A stretch of DNA of 64,000 bases, from NCBI GenBank assembly GCA_016165875.1, contig JABBOT010000016.1:4296230-4360229 (forward strand), written 5' to 3'. Below are positions 28,401 to 43,400 of this stretch, piece after piece. Within the stretch, counting starts at the first letter, position 1; each line of letters starts with the position of its first letter. The position numbers and the translations under genes are program-made. The stretch is from Acanthopleura granulata. Its lineage: Eukaryota > Mollusca > Polyplacophora > Chitonida > Chitonidae. The notes beneath the pieces were generated by a model that saw nothing but the letters and a program-made list of their open reading frames with translations, ran no database searches and was not told the origin of the DNA.

Positions 28401-31400
28401 AAGACTGGAGATTCTCAGGTCTGTGTGTATCAGAAAAATCATGTTCTAACTAACCTGGGTCAAATTTCCCTCATCACCGGGTTGCCAGCGAAAAATCCCT
28501 TTCAAACGAGTGTCTGAGAAGTAAATGTAATTGTCCACTGAGTCATATGCTAAACCAGAGATTCTGCTCATTCCTGGAATCCGAGTGGCCTCAAAGAACC
28601 ACTCGTCCAAATTTGATTGCACAATAATGCCTCCTGTAGCCACGAAGAGTTGAGGTACGCTGACATCTGAAATAATAAGGGATAGCCCAAATATGAACAA
28701 CTTTCCTGATGAAATGACTGCACTCTACCCAGCTTTTCTTTAAAGTATATGATTTATGTTCATAGAAATTTGTTTCAATGAATGAATGATTATAGCGGAA
28801 CGCCACGTCGGCAATTATCTCAGCCATATCGTGGCGAGAACGTGTTCAAACGCAGGAGCAGTGAGTTTCAATGATGGGAGTCCAAAATGGGACTTGGAAA
28901 TATCTGAACGTCACTTCATGCCATGAGGTGATTGTCCACTGACAAAATGATGCATTGACACACTGACTGACACATTAACCGACTGACTCCTTAATGTGAC
29001 AGTTATATAACAACAAGCTTGGTGACTTACACTTGACTGAACAACTGCAAAATTGACGGATGGACACATAAGTCAACAACGCCTTACCTGTTTGTGTCCA
29101 ACAACACTGAAGTGATGAACTATTATTCCAACCAGTAAATTATAAGGCACGTATTATTTATTTATGAATTCAGCTACGTGCATGTGTGTAGAAATTTATT
29201 ATTGACTGTTAAGAAGTTTTAAATAAGCAAATGTATATGCATCTATACGCTTTCTATTAGTTCATGTATTGTTTTATATAGAGGGCCTTTGGGAAGAGCA
29301 AATTGTAGAATCCATTAACAGGTTGCTGGCGGACCTTCCCACATGCAGCGGGAGAGGAAGCCAGCATAAGCAGGACTTGAACTCACAGTGACGGCCTTGG
29401 TGTGAATGGACTGGTGAATAACAACTTACTCCTGTAGGCCCTGCATGTGTGTTCATTGGGCATCAGTTCATACCCTGGCACACATTCACACTTGTACGAC
29501 CCTTTTTCATCGATGCACGTCTGGCTGCAAGCTCCAGGAGGCTCGCATTCGTTCGCATCTGAAAATAGCCAATAAAATCTACGTAATACACGCCATATTG
29601 TGGTAATAATGCCGCGGTGACATCCTTCTGTATTTATATGTGTATGTATGCTTCCGTCAAACTTAACAATTTTTCAGTCATACAACTTGTCTTGTGGCAG
29701 GGCAAGTACCACTGCCATTGTAACTTCACTTCAGATGTCATTTTTATCAATATTTAAAACTTAACCCTATTATAAGTTGAAATTGGATAATTACCCTAAC
29801 ATTAGTTGTAGTTCCAAGATTTCTCAATGTTAACCAAAATTTTGGGATAACAAAGTGCACCTACATTAAGTCGTATCTATCCCTAGGAAAATAAAGTAGT
29901 CTTACCGACACAAACTTTGGTTCCATTAAGTTCCTCTCCCGGGGGACAGCGGCACTCCGCTCCAAACGGTGTCTGGATACAGAAGACACTGCATCCACCA
30001 TTATCTGCCAGGCATGACTCGCTATCTGTGAACAAAAACATTTTCAAGACACTGTGAACATTATATATTATTTATTTATTTGATTGGTGTTTTACGCCGT
30101 ACTCAAGAATATTTCACTTGTACGACGGCGGCCAGCATTATGGTGGGAGGAAATCGGGCAGAGCCTGGAGGAAACCCACGACCATCCGCAGGTTGCCGGA
30201 GAGGAAGTCAGCATGAGCTGGACTTGAACTCACAGCGACCACATTGGTGGGAGGCTTCTGGGTCATTAGTCAACATTATTAATGAAGAATACATTTTCCA
30301 TAATTCTTCATCAACCCATGTGCTTTCTTCTGAATCTGATTTCAAAAAGCCACACAAAAAGCCAATAACAAACGGAATAAGTGTTTTAATTTAAAAGAGT
30401 AAAACTAGAGCTGTGAAAACAGCATGACAGTTGCCAAAGGGTCACACATAACCTATGACGTAAAGCCTCTTGTCAGTTTACCTCAGGGTTCTATTTATAA
30501 CCACTGTTCATGTAAACGCTTAAACGTTAGAATCTACGAAGCCCTCTAGTTACACTGCTTAAGCCCCCTGGTACCACGGCTTAAGCCCCCTAGTACTGCG
30601 GCTTAAGCCCTCTGGTACTACTGCTTAATCCCCCTGGTACCATGGCTTAAGCCCACTAGTACTGCAGCTTAAGCCCCCTGGTACTACTGCTTAATCCCCC
30701 TGGTACCACGGCTTAAGGCCCCTAGTACTGCGGCTTAAGCCCCCTAGTACTACGGCTTAAGCCCCCTGGTACCACGGCTTAAGCCCCCTAGTACTGCGGC
30801 TTAAGCCCCCTGGTACCACGGCTTAAGCCCCCTAGTACCGCGGCTTAAGCGGCTTAAGCCCCCTGGTACCACGGCTTAAGCCCCCTGGTACCACGGCTTA
30901 AGCCCCCTGGTACTGCGGCTTAAGCCCCCTGGTACCATTGCTTAAGCCCCCTAGTACTGCGGCTTAAGCCCCCTGGTACCACGGCTTAAGCCCCCTGGTA
31001 CCACGGCTTAAGCCCCCTGGTACCACGGCTTAAGCGGAATTTGCAAGAGAAAAAAAAATGCAGTGATGTTACTTGCAATTTAAGTAGCTCGCCAGTATGA
31101 TAACTTCGTAAGTGCAAGTGGCAGTCTTCTACTACGCCACTAGCAAACTCAACAGGTTTTTATCATCTGGGTCCATGGTGTAAAAAGCCAACTCTCAGAT
31201 GTTTCAATCATTTTTTATCCAGGCAATAAATATTTCACAAATTAAACTCACTGACTCACAGAAAGTGCCTTCAACCATCACAGGAAGTGTACCGAGCATA
31301 TTTCTGTTATCAACCATGCACTTACTGCACACAGGGCTCTCATCATGGCCGCCAGGACAATCTGATTGGCCATCGCACACTTGAGTCTCATTTATGCAAA

Positions 31401-34400
31401 TCCGCTGACCTCCAGGACATTCCCACTGACTGGCTGGACAGATGAATGGCGGCAGAGCTATTTAAGAAAAAAAAAAAAAAAAAGAATGAGTTGGACATGC
31501 CTTAAACCTGACAAAAACATAACAAAAACTTCACAAATTTAATAAACATAATCAATTGGCATTCAGGACAATTATTTGTGGTTTGTTATGTTTTGGAAGC
31601 CATCTTGATGGGCTTTCAGTATGCTTTGGTGAAAGAATGCTGAAGCCATTTAGGTATACTTGCGGCGTGTCTGAGGTGTACCATTGAAGTGCACATCTGG
31701 TTTTGAAGCGTATCTAAGGTAAACTGGAGGTATATTTGAGGTATGCTTGGGTTGTATCTGAGGTGCTGCCAGGTATGTAAATTAGTACCCAAGTACACCT
31801 CAAGTACACATGAGTTCAGGTGTACCCTGGAAAGACTAGGTAGAGCTGGGGTATAGGTAGAGTGTACTTTAAGGCAATTTCACATCTATCATAATGTAAC
31901 TTACACTTTCAGTTTCACTTTAATAGGAAAGATGCTCACAACACTTTGATGTATGATGCATAGATTACAGATCATGTCGGAAGTTTCTAACAGTTATTCT
32001 TTGCATGTGGTATTTGTAAATCTCAGCTTGTTAAACAACAACAACGGTGTTGTGCATCAACAATGAGACCTTCTAACTGTTTGATCAAAACTGAGTGCTA
32101 CCTCTTTTTCTATAGTATGTAGCTCATATCCATGTGCGTACTAATGTCACAAAATCTATGCCTGGAAATATCTGTGGACTAATAATTGGGTTATTTTCCC
32201 TCACAAATGTGCACACTGATGTTTGTGGGGTAGCCATCTTGGAGTAAAGGGCTAAAAAAATTCAGGCCCAGTGATTGGTCAATATGTAAGTACAGGATTC
32301 TAAAATAAAGAAATGTTCTTCAAAAAATAACCAGATCAGTTACAACAAGTCACATGCTCAAACCAATGTGTATAAACCTGAGACTAGTTTCACACAACTT
32401 CAAAACTCAAGATTTCTCATAGCTTTTTTCAAAAGGACTTTGTGTAAAGGTTTAAAGGAAGTTAAGTAAAAACGATTTACAAAGGTCTGCGATTACAGGG
32501 CCCTGACTCCTGTCAAGTGAAAATTCAAGAGCATGTTAATGAACACCAATCAAATAAATACATAAACAAACAAATGGGTCAGTGAGTCATGACGATTTTA
32601 AGCCCTCCACTCACGACAGAGCTGTTTGGTGTCCTCGTCTGAGCCATCGGCACAGTCATCCTCTCTGTCACAGGTCCAGTGGTGGGGGATACAGCGGCCA
32701 TTCTCACACCTGAACTGACCTTCCGAACACGACGGTGGCTCTGACAGAAACACAAGCGCAGGAGTTATGGTTTTTCAACTCAAATCGGATTGGTCTGGAT
32801 ACTGGCCTTATTTCCTCACCTGTTATATACACACTGTCATGGGAAACTCATAAAACTCCTTCCCATCTTTAACAAAGGGGTCCAAAGACGTGCGCCCCTT
32901 TGTTCTCTTTTGGGTTACGTCCAACTTCTAGGTGCATGTGTGCTCAGAAAGCACTTAGGTAGTACACAAACACTGCAATGTCACAGGAGAAAACGATGTG
33001 TCTCTCTGCAATTTGGACCCTTTTGTGTAGCCCTTCATAGTCTCCCATTCATATACATGGATAATTTCATTCCATCAGAGCTAGTGTTGGTGAGAGAAAT
33101 ACACAATGCCCTTCAGAGACAAGAAGTGAACAAACTTTATAACTCTAAATGAAGAAGTTCTGATAACATCAGTTCTTGACTGACAATTTCTTTGTCACAT
33201 TTCACAAGAGTTACTTCTTGTTTTATATAACATTCACCACAAACTGCTTTTTCTTTCTCAAACTTACCAAAAGAAAGAGTTTCTTACATTTTCTCTCAGT
33301 CAGATTCTCGCACAACATTTTCTGAACTCACCACAGGTCGAAGGTTCATCTGACCCATCAACACAATCTTGCTGACCATCGCATTGCCATGACAACGGAA
33401 TACATCCCCCCTGCACACACTTAAACTCATTCGCAAAGCAGAGATTTTCGGGTCGAACGGCTGTAAATGAGAAATTCATGCCACTATTATCTTTACCATC
33501 AATATTTCAACCATCTTTCAAAAGGACAATATTTTGTGGGAACACCTACAAAAATTAAATGAAACTCATGAAATGTAATGACTACAACTTTTTTAAAAAC
33601 TAGGCAACTAAACATAACTGATCACATTTCTGACTGACAAAAGATTTAAAAACGATACGGTGTTTGCAAAAATAACCATAAAACTATCCGATGGAATAAT
33701 TCAACAAAGAGCCATTGTTTGTCAAGATGCATCTTTCAAATTCTCATGGCAACTAGGATCTTTTTTTCTACAAGTAAAACACACTGCCATCATATAAGTC
33801 AGAAACTAATGAGTGGAGTTTAAATCAACATTCAAATATAAAAGAATGCAAAATAATAACAAAAGAAATTGCAAACTAATAACCAAAGAAGAAAAAAATG
33901 GACACTTACGACAGTCATTTTCATCCGAGCCATCAGTACAGTCGGGGAATCCATCACAGTGCCAGGTGGAGCGAATACACTGTCTGCCACTGTGACATCC
34001 AAACTGCCGCCGACCTGTGCAGTTAATTGGTGGACAGCCGGCTTCATCACTGCCATCGTAACACTCTTCAAAGCCATTGCAGCGAAGCAGTTCCGGGACG
34101 CATCTCCCATCTCCGCAGCGCAGGAATCCGTCCACGCAAACATGGTCGGCTGTAGAAACACACCGTAAACACTTGTTAACTTTTAAATATTGCGACTGAA
34201 TGTCTTTTGTCTACTTATCATGTACGATCCTCTCATACTTTGTTATCAGGGATTTTTCTACCTGCTTTCTCGCTCTCGCAACCACAATAAGAAATATCAG
34301 AAACTGAGTTTAGGCAAATTTTGTGCTGAGTTTTCCTGAAGTAAACGGAGATTTTGATTCATTGATGATGAAAATATATTAAGTTTTCTGATTTGTTCAA

Positions 34401-37400
34401 ACCGAGTTTCCAAAAAGAAAAAGCTCCGGTTATACTTGTAGATAATGGTGAGAGGAAAGAAAAGAAAACATTTACTTGCATCTGTAATTTGTCTTAGTGA
34501 AGCCTTGCACCAAATTTCAATATGGAATAAACTCTGATGTGAGAGCAAGGCTACCAAAGAGCTTGGCTGTAGGGGATAGATTCTAATACACAGTACACAA
34601 AGTCAGGAATTCAGTATTTTACGGTATTTAATATGCACACATAGAATCAATGATGGAATATCCCCTTCTGTTATTGAGCTCTACAGGTGTGCAAACACAG
34701 TACACAAAGTCAGGAATTCAGTAATTTACAGTATTTAATATGCACACACAGAATCAATGATGGAATATCCTCTTCTGTTACTGAGCTCTACATGTGTGCA
34801 AACACAGTACAATAAGTCAGGAATTCAGCAATTTATGGTATTTCATATGCACACGCCGTATCAACGATGGAATATCCCCCTCGTGTCATCATGCGCTACA
34901 TGTGTGCAAACCCTTAACTCAGTACATGCAGTATTTTATAAGATTCCACCCCTAATATTTTGTTTAACAAAGATTCTAGCACACAGTACAGTAGGTGAGG
35001 AATTTGGTAATTTACGGCATTTAATATGCACACATGGAATCAACGATGGGATATCCCCCTCATGTTATTGTGCTCTACAAGTGCACAAACCCTGAGTTCA
35101 ATGCCTGCAGTGCTTTTAAGATACCACCCCTAATATTTTGTTTAAGATTGCTTTCCCTGTTATTGGACTGTGATGCCGACACTAAGGGTACAACATACGC
35201 TACGCCTGTACTTAGTGTAGGTGAGCTAAAAATGGTGTTTTTACTCTTGACAAAAAAACAAGGGGCCATAATTTTGACAATAAAGGATGCATCAGCCCAA
35301 AACATGAACTTGATCTACAAATCATCCTTGTGAGGCGGAGTTGAGGCAAGTCTGGATGCATAATTGCTAACGGATTGACCAACAGACAGGTTGACAGAAG
35401 AGATAAGCAGCAGGCATGTGCATATTCAATTTCACAGAAAACTGTGTCCCTAATTCGAGTTTACGAAGTGTTCACACGTCTGTTTTTACTTCAAACATCA
35501 TCTCTTCTACTCACCACAGTGATCCCCTTCATCAGAGGCATCCTCGCAGTCGTTTTCCGTGTCACAGACGAAGCTCTGCGAGATGCAGATCCCGCTAGAG
35601 CAACGGAATTCCGTCGCACTACAAGTCACGTTGGCTGCAATTCACCAAGAAATCGATGAACGGATTTACTGGATCCACTAACTATATACTGTATTTTCAC
35701 CTTGAGTTTGGCCTGTCAAAATGCACTTTCAGAAACAAATAAAGGCCTCAAAACTCAACACTTAAGTTTTTCTGATTAGAAATTAATCAGATTTCGCAGA
35801 AAACTCTTAGGTTGCCGTCATTGAACTGGATGAATCAATCAGAATCACATGAAATGTATCACTTGAAAAATGCTAAAAAAACACTGGGCCAACCAGTGTT
35901 TGTTTAAAATACACATGTAATACCTAACCAGTTTTCTCAAAAAAAGTCAAGGCAAGGCGGAGAGTAGACTGTCACCATGGCCACTGACCACAAAACCCTC
36001 ATTGCTTTACACAGGTACTACCCTAAAAGACCTAAAATTTCGTCCATGACAAAGATTCTTATTTTTGAAGACTGTGCGAGTCTACCGAGTGTAGAAAGAT
36101 GTTTTGATGATTGCTTTGAAGACAGGGTGATAACCTTTTGGCAAAAGGTAAGTCTCATCTCCAAAAGTAATATTTTTTTGGTATTTATTTGCCTCTAAAA
36201 AAGGAATTTTTTGGGGCTACATTTTAGGTCACTTACAGTATTCCCTACAGACCAAACATACAATTTTCGTAGTCAGACAAATGACAATAATCATATTTAG
36301 AAGTGAACACTTGCCTACATTTGTATTTATTCCTTTATACATATTAACATCGCTCTCAAAAAATTTTTACAAATGCGACAGGTTAACAGATGGAGGAAAC
36401 CAGACAGGAAACCTTTGTCAGGTGTAAATACTTACACCTTCATGTTCCTGAGATGTTTCTGAACTTAAAGCATACATCGAACGGTTTTACCTCTTAAAAC
36501 CCTGTTTAGGTTTAATTATATGTCCTAACATATAAGTAAAAAAAAAGATAACAAACTTCTTGGATTTCTTTTTGGGGTATCAAATTTTGATTTCAACTAC
36601 ACCTAGCCTTTTGAATTGGGGTAGGCTAAGCTGCCGCCATCTCCCCATTTTTGTTTTTGGAATTGCTCATTATTTAAAAAAAATTTCCAACCACTGACGG
36701 AAAATGTTCTTACTATGGAGAGGTTATTAAGAAATACAAAATATGCCTCACAAGAGAAGTTCTTTCTTTTCTTGTTTTTTTTTTTCTATTTTTTTTTTTT
36801 TTTGGAATAACCTTCTTCATTTCTCTAAAAAAATATCATAATCTTCGTTTTACAGCTCTTTTTTATGTGTCCTATATGCACAAGATTGATTGGGCAGTCT
36901 ACTTGGTCCACTGCAGTCATGACTTATCATGAGCAAGGAAGAGTTCACTCCCTTTCACGAAATCAGTTAACAACACGCCAATAGGGGAGTTTCAAGTTCG
37001 AACTCTTTTGTCGTAGAAAGTAAAAAGAGTTCAACTGTGCATTGTAACTTGTCAAAAATGTCAGGCAATTTTGTTGATTTTAATTTACCGACCACCTGTC
37101 TTGCTGTGTAAGGGAGGTACAAACGACCTCTCCTTCAATCAGGAGCTTCTTAAATTAAAAATCTTCCAGCTTCTCAATTTTTCCTATTGTATATCTAGTC
37201 TAAATAACATTTTTTGAAACTTGTCTTAGATGCCCATGTTATAGTAAATGAAACGAGAAATAGTAGCCTAACATTTTTGACAAGTCATACGGCACAGTAG
37301 GGCTTTTCTTACCCTTAGCGATAAGAGTGCAATCTCGGAACTCCCCCATTGGTGACTACATCGTGGTGTAGTTTTCACTTGCAAATTTATTCAGTACGCA

Positions 37401-40400
37401 ACCCAGCCCGCTGGAAAATACATGTACCCTATCTTCCTTGTCATGATTTCTGGAGATTAACGGAAAATTCTTACGACAGTTTCTCTCGTCTGACATGTCC
37501 CCGCAGTCATTGTCCCCATCACAGCGCCATCTGGTGTAGATACAGTTACCATTCTCACAGGTGAACTGGCTGCTTTGGCATGTGGGTGCTGAAAAACAAA
37601 ATGATTAAAAGTGTTTATCCCTTCAATGTCAAGAGTTATTTTTCATTTGTTTTATGCGAAATTAACTTGTGGAACCACTGGATGGCTGGATCATCCTCTC
37701 GTACAAACTTGGAAGAAAATTGGATCTCCTCAACCAATCAGATTTGGGGTCAGGGGTCAACTGTTACACATCACTGCACTATAGGTGATCTCTGGGATCT
37801 GAGATTTGAATTTTGTCTTTCTATGGCAAAAAAGTGCTCCCTGAAACAGGTCTCATCACTTCTTTAACGCAGATTCAAAGCTTCTTTTAAATTCTTTGCC
37901 ATATTCTACAAACTTGATAATAATTCCCTGACACTCTTGAACGCATCCCGTTGGAGTAAGTGGTAGCACCCACATAGTCCATGTTATATACTTCTGCACC
38001 TTACCTACTTGGGTCATACCACTTTCTCCTACGGGGTGTTATCAAAAAATGTCAATCTATATGTGGGCTTCTAGAATTTGACAGAGTTTTGTTTTGTTTG
38101 TTTGTTTATTCACCAAGAAATTAGACGACAAACGTAACGCTCGATTAACCAAGAACAAAGATGGCAGGCATAAATCCCCTGAAAGACTCTGTGAAGTTGT
38201 GTTAAAGGGATGTTGTTGTTCTATTTCACTAGATTTTAACAGATGGTAAGAGTACAATACCTTACTCAGTCCAATCCTCAATACAATGAAATTGTGATGA
38301 CCTCACCTTCTGGACAATTCTGCTCATCTGAATTGTCTCCACAATCGTTGTCATTGTCACAGCGGAATTGCAATGGAATACAGCGCCTGTTTGAGCACTG
38401 AAACTGCGAGCCGAGGCACTCGGGCTGGGGCACTTCCTCAGGGTTTTCTTCACACGTGCGCAGATCTGTCCCCAGTTTCATGCCATAGGGACAGCCGCAA
38501 TGTCTCTGGACTGTCCTCGAGTACAATGAGGAAGGGTCCCCCGGTACGGGAAAACAGAAGTGCGAACAGTCGCCGTTTCTCCGTAAACATGGGTGATAAC
38601 CTATAAATGGAAAAAAATGTCAATCTCTGATGTTTTCGGATCATACGAGCAGTTGGATATGCTTTAGGCACTAATACACTGAAGCACCATGTCAAGAACA
38701 CCATACATAACCCCAAACTGACACTGATACAAGAATGACCAATCCTGTAAAGGCACCATGTGGGAATGTTTTGGGCTCATGAGCTTTTATGAGACGTACA
38801 CTGTCAACAGTTAGTACAAATATTTTAGACTTTCATAAGTACCCAGACATAGTGCTACATGTACCCGACTGAGGAATTCTGTCCAAGACACCAGACATGA
38901 CACTCACCATGTCAGTGAATGTACATGTACCGACAACCAGTATGTCTTCCCATAGAACAGGTGTCAAGAGTACCTTTTCAACGTTTATCACACAGATGCT
39001 ATATCAAATCTCCACGGTAAGTTAATGATAACATCAACAGTATGTCCTCCCATACAACAGGTGTCAAGAGTAACTTTTCAACGTTTAGTACACAGATGCC
39101 AGATCAAATCTCCATGATAAGTTAATGATAACATCAACAGTATGTCCTCCCATACAACAGGTGTCAAGAGTAACTTTTCAACGTTTAGTACACAGATGCC
39201 AGATCAAATCTCCATGATAAGTTAATGATAACATCAACAGTATGTCCTCCCATACAACAGGTGTCAAGAGTAACTTTTCAACGTTTAGTACACAGATGCT
39301 AGATCAAATCTCCATGATAAGTTAATGATAACATCAACAGTATGTCCTCCCATACAACAGGTGTCAAGAGTAACTTTTCAACGTTTAGTACACAGATGCT
39401 AGATCAAATCTCCATGATAAGTTAATGATAACATCAACAGCTAGCGTACCAGGTTTAGTCTGTCTGGCGGGATCATAGATCTTGACCTCGGTAAGGCGGA
39501 AGAGTCCACTGCGGACGCTGACAGAGGTGTGTGGAGGTTGTTTGGAGATCCTTAGCAGCGCCATCATTCGCCAGTCCGTCACATACATGAAATCTTCAAG
39601 CACATGATATCATCATTCACATATAAGCCTATATTTTGAATGACTGAATGTTTTCATACAATTCATACAGTTTTATGTCATTCATATCATTTACTTGAGT
39701 CCTTTTCAAAATACCACAGGATTAAACCTCTGCATCTCATTCATACAGCTTTCTAAAGAAAGTCTTTCAGGAACAAAATTTACCAGCGTCAACACCAATA
39801 CAGGATGTTTCGAGTTCAAACTCTTTTGTCGTAGAAGGTAAAAAGAGTTCAACGGTGTCTTGTGACTTGTCAAAAATGTCAGGCAATTTTGTGGATTTTA
39901 AGTTACCGATCACCTGCCTTGCCGTGTAAGGGAGGTACAAACGACCTCTCCTTCAATCAGGAGCTTCTTAAATTAAAAAACTTCCAACTCCTCAATTTTC
40001 CCTATTGTACGTCTAGTCTGAAAAACTTCTTTGAAACTTCTTAGATGCCCATGTTACAGTAAATGCAATCAGAAATAGTTGCCTAACATTTCTGACAGGT
40101 CACATGGTACAGTACGGCTCTTCTTACCTTTATCGATCAATGAGATCGATATCGAAACTCCCTTTACATTTATACGAACTTAACACCTGCCTTTCTTTTT
40201 GCTGGGAAATGGTTTCAGTCATCCTCCTTAAAGTATATTAACCCTTTAAATGACAATAACCAGAAGTACACCTCAAAAGAATAATAATATAAAAAAAACG
40301 CAATATTTCAATGTGACAGGAAAGGCCACTCTTCATGTCACTAAATACGCCAACCAAAAGACTGGCCAGAATGCCACGAACCTGTGTCGACGGTAATTCC

Positions 40401-43400
40401 AAATGGATGCGCGAGGAGCACCCCCGAGATTGTTCTTACGCTACCCCCGTCCAAGTCTGAGGACTGGATTCTAGAGGTAAACAGAGATGTCATTATAATG
40501 TTTTGTTTTTTCATTACCATGCGCACAGGTAACAGAGGAAGCAGCAAAAAAAATTTTTGCGCTAACACTTCTATGAAGTGTATATATGTACCATCACCCC
40601 ATGTGCCATTTTGATTTCTGGTTTGTTTGCTTCAATGGGTTTTAGTGTCGCACTCAACATTATTTCTGCACATCACACATTGACTCCTTGTAACATGCCG
40701 GATTCAATGCTGATAACTTTACTGGGCTGCCTCACTGAAATGTCATGCTGAAGACATCGCGCTGTATTTTACTAAGAAGTCTTCAGTTGTAAATCTTAAT
40801 CTTAAGTCCTAAGTTTTACCTGTCCGTACACAGTAAAGCATTGAAAGTATTGTTTAGTGTCGTAAGTTTTAGCTTAGGACCTGAGTTACGAGTTTCGACC
40901 TTCAGTGAAATGAGCACACAACGCCCCACCCAGTCCCATTATACTGACACAGGGCCGACTAGTATTTGGCTTATTCCTCATTTGCTAATTGCCATGTGAG
41001 GTAGGGATAACATTACCGACATTAAAAAGTTGTCGATACGAACTCCATCAAGTCTGAACCAAAACAACAAGCCTTTTTGATTTCTGTCTATAAGCCTCAA
41101 GGTTATTGAAATAAAAAAAAAAAAGTAAAAATAAATTAACACCACCAGATCTATCTTTATGTTCTATCTCTACAAAATACAAAGCCTGACACAAAGTGTC
41201 TCTAACTCATGCAAGAGAGGAATGAACCCCAATTTCTTGCTTAAAAGATTTATATTTGATTGTTGCTTAGTGCCATACTTTAGAATTTTTTTACTTTATA
41301 CATGTACTACAGCAGTCAGTATTATGGCTGGAGGAAACAGAGTTCTCAGCAAAAACCAACGACATTAGGCAAGTCACTGACAAACGTTCTCCTTTGTGAG
41401 GTTCAGGCACCCACAGTATATTGGTAGAAGACAAAATGGTGCTCAACTGTGCAAATGGCAACACCAGTGAGGTTGACTGCTTACTGTGTCTGAAGCCCCT
41501 CAGGCACTGAGGGCAGAACTATAAACAGAAACTTTATGCACATAACACGGGTAAATTGTAACCATCTGATAATTCAATGGGTCTCTCTGATTGTGGGTTT
41601 AATCCCGTAAGTTTTTACCTGTCAAAGAAAGCATCGACCATTGTAACCATCTGATAATTCAATGGGTCTGTCTGATTGTGGGTTTAATCCCGTAAGTTTT
41701 TACCTGTCAAAGAAAGCATCGACCCAGTACAACCGATCTGCCTCATAATCAATTGATAAGCCATTCGGCCAGCCCAGTTCATGGGCACGAATGTGCGTTA
41801 CATTCTGTCCGTCACCATGCGCTCTGGCGATGTACGCCGTTTGTTGGGAAGCCCTCAGCCAATCGGCAAAGAATATGTACCTGAAATAAAACATGTCAAC
41901 AATATACGTAATTAACATAATTAAATAAGAAAAAAAACAAACAGCAAAACTATCATCCACACACAACACACACAGGTTAAGACACAGAATGTCCAAAATG
42001 TAACAGATTGACAAACAAAGTGATTTACAAACAAAGTGATTTACAAACAGAGTGATTTACAAACAGAGTGATTTACAAACAAAGTGATTTACAAACAGAG
42101 TGATTTACAAACACAGCGATTTACAAACAAAGTGATTTACAAACAGAGATTTACAAACAAAGTGATTTACAAACAAAGTGATTTACAAACAAAGTGATTT
42201 ACAAACAAAGTGCATTATAGAGTTGCACATTAACTAAAAACCAAATAAAATAGACAAATAAATATAATACAGAACAATGGTTAAGAGATAAGATGTACAT
42301 ATATACACAGATGTTTCTTACCCTTTGGATGGATAAACCACAACTGTTCTTGGGTTACCTAACCCTGATATGAGAACTCTTTTGTCTGTGAAGTTAGAAC
42401 TAGTCAAGCTCACAGCAGTCAGCTGACCGGCCTGAAGATTCTGTGTGTAATACAGAATGTTGGAGATCCAATCCACGGCGATGCCCTCAACTGAGGCAGA
42501 ATTTGGCACAACCATTTCTTCTTCTGAAAAATTTACAGAAAATGGACGCATTCCATTTTACTTCAAACACGCAGAGTCAGGTTTGTAGATGTGTTTTCAC
42601 ACACATCACATGATCATGTTTTATTACTCTCAACATTTTTGCCGTTTTATAAACTACTGATAGCAGACATAGCAAACTATGTGTGACGGCACCTAAAGTA
42701 TCGCACATGCCGTTATGATTGCAGGTAAGTTTATCATTGTCGTCATCGGGAACCGGGAGAAACAGTAAGAATAAACACCTGATTCTCGCATGCTCTTTAA
42801 GCTTCTCATCACACCCTAAAACCTCGTAAGTCTCTGATGAAACTGTAGCTCTACTGATTAGGACAAAATTATCACTGTGTTTGGATGCAATATTATGTAT
42901 GTATCACCGACAATGGACAATCAGAATTGAAAATAATACGAAATATGTGTGTTGATTCAATCATACCCAGTTTCTGTGTTGCATACACTGGATGACCAGA
43001 CAGACAGACAACCGACCGAGTTTCGGCGAAATCGGACTATAACTCTAGGAGGGGGAAAAGTGTTTCAAAGGAAAAAATTTACAGATGTCGGACGGACAAA
43101 CAGATGACAGACAACTTGCCACTACAAAGAGCTGAAACCCCACCTGTGCTGCCATCAACTTTCCTGCGGTAGATGGCTTTGGAGCGAACATCTGAGAAAT
43201 AAATCAGCTCTTCTCCAGAGTCGTAATCCGCAGCCACAAAATCTACATTTGTTCCAACAACAGGCATCATGGCATCTCCTTCCTTCACATTCGGAGACGA
43301 AGGAATCCCGCGAATGTTGTCCTTGGCCACAAACAGCAGGAATCTGGATATCTCTGAAATATGTTTTATCACTCATTCCTTAATTTATTTTATTAGGTCT

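Noticed and set aside
30546..31034. CRISPR-like array
   Set aside because: Units are contiguous without unique spacers and the genome is eukaryotic.
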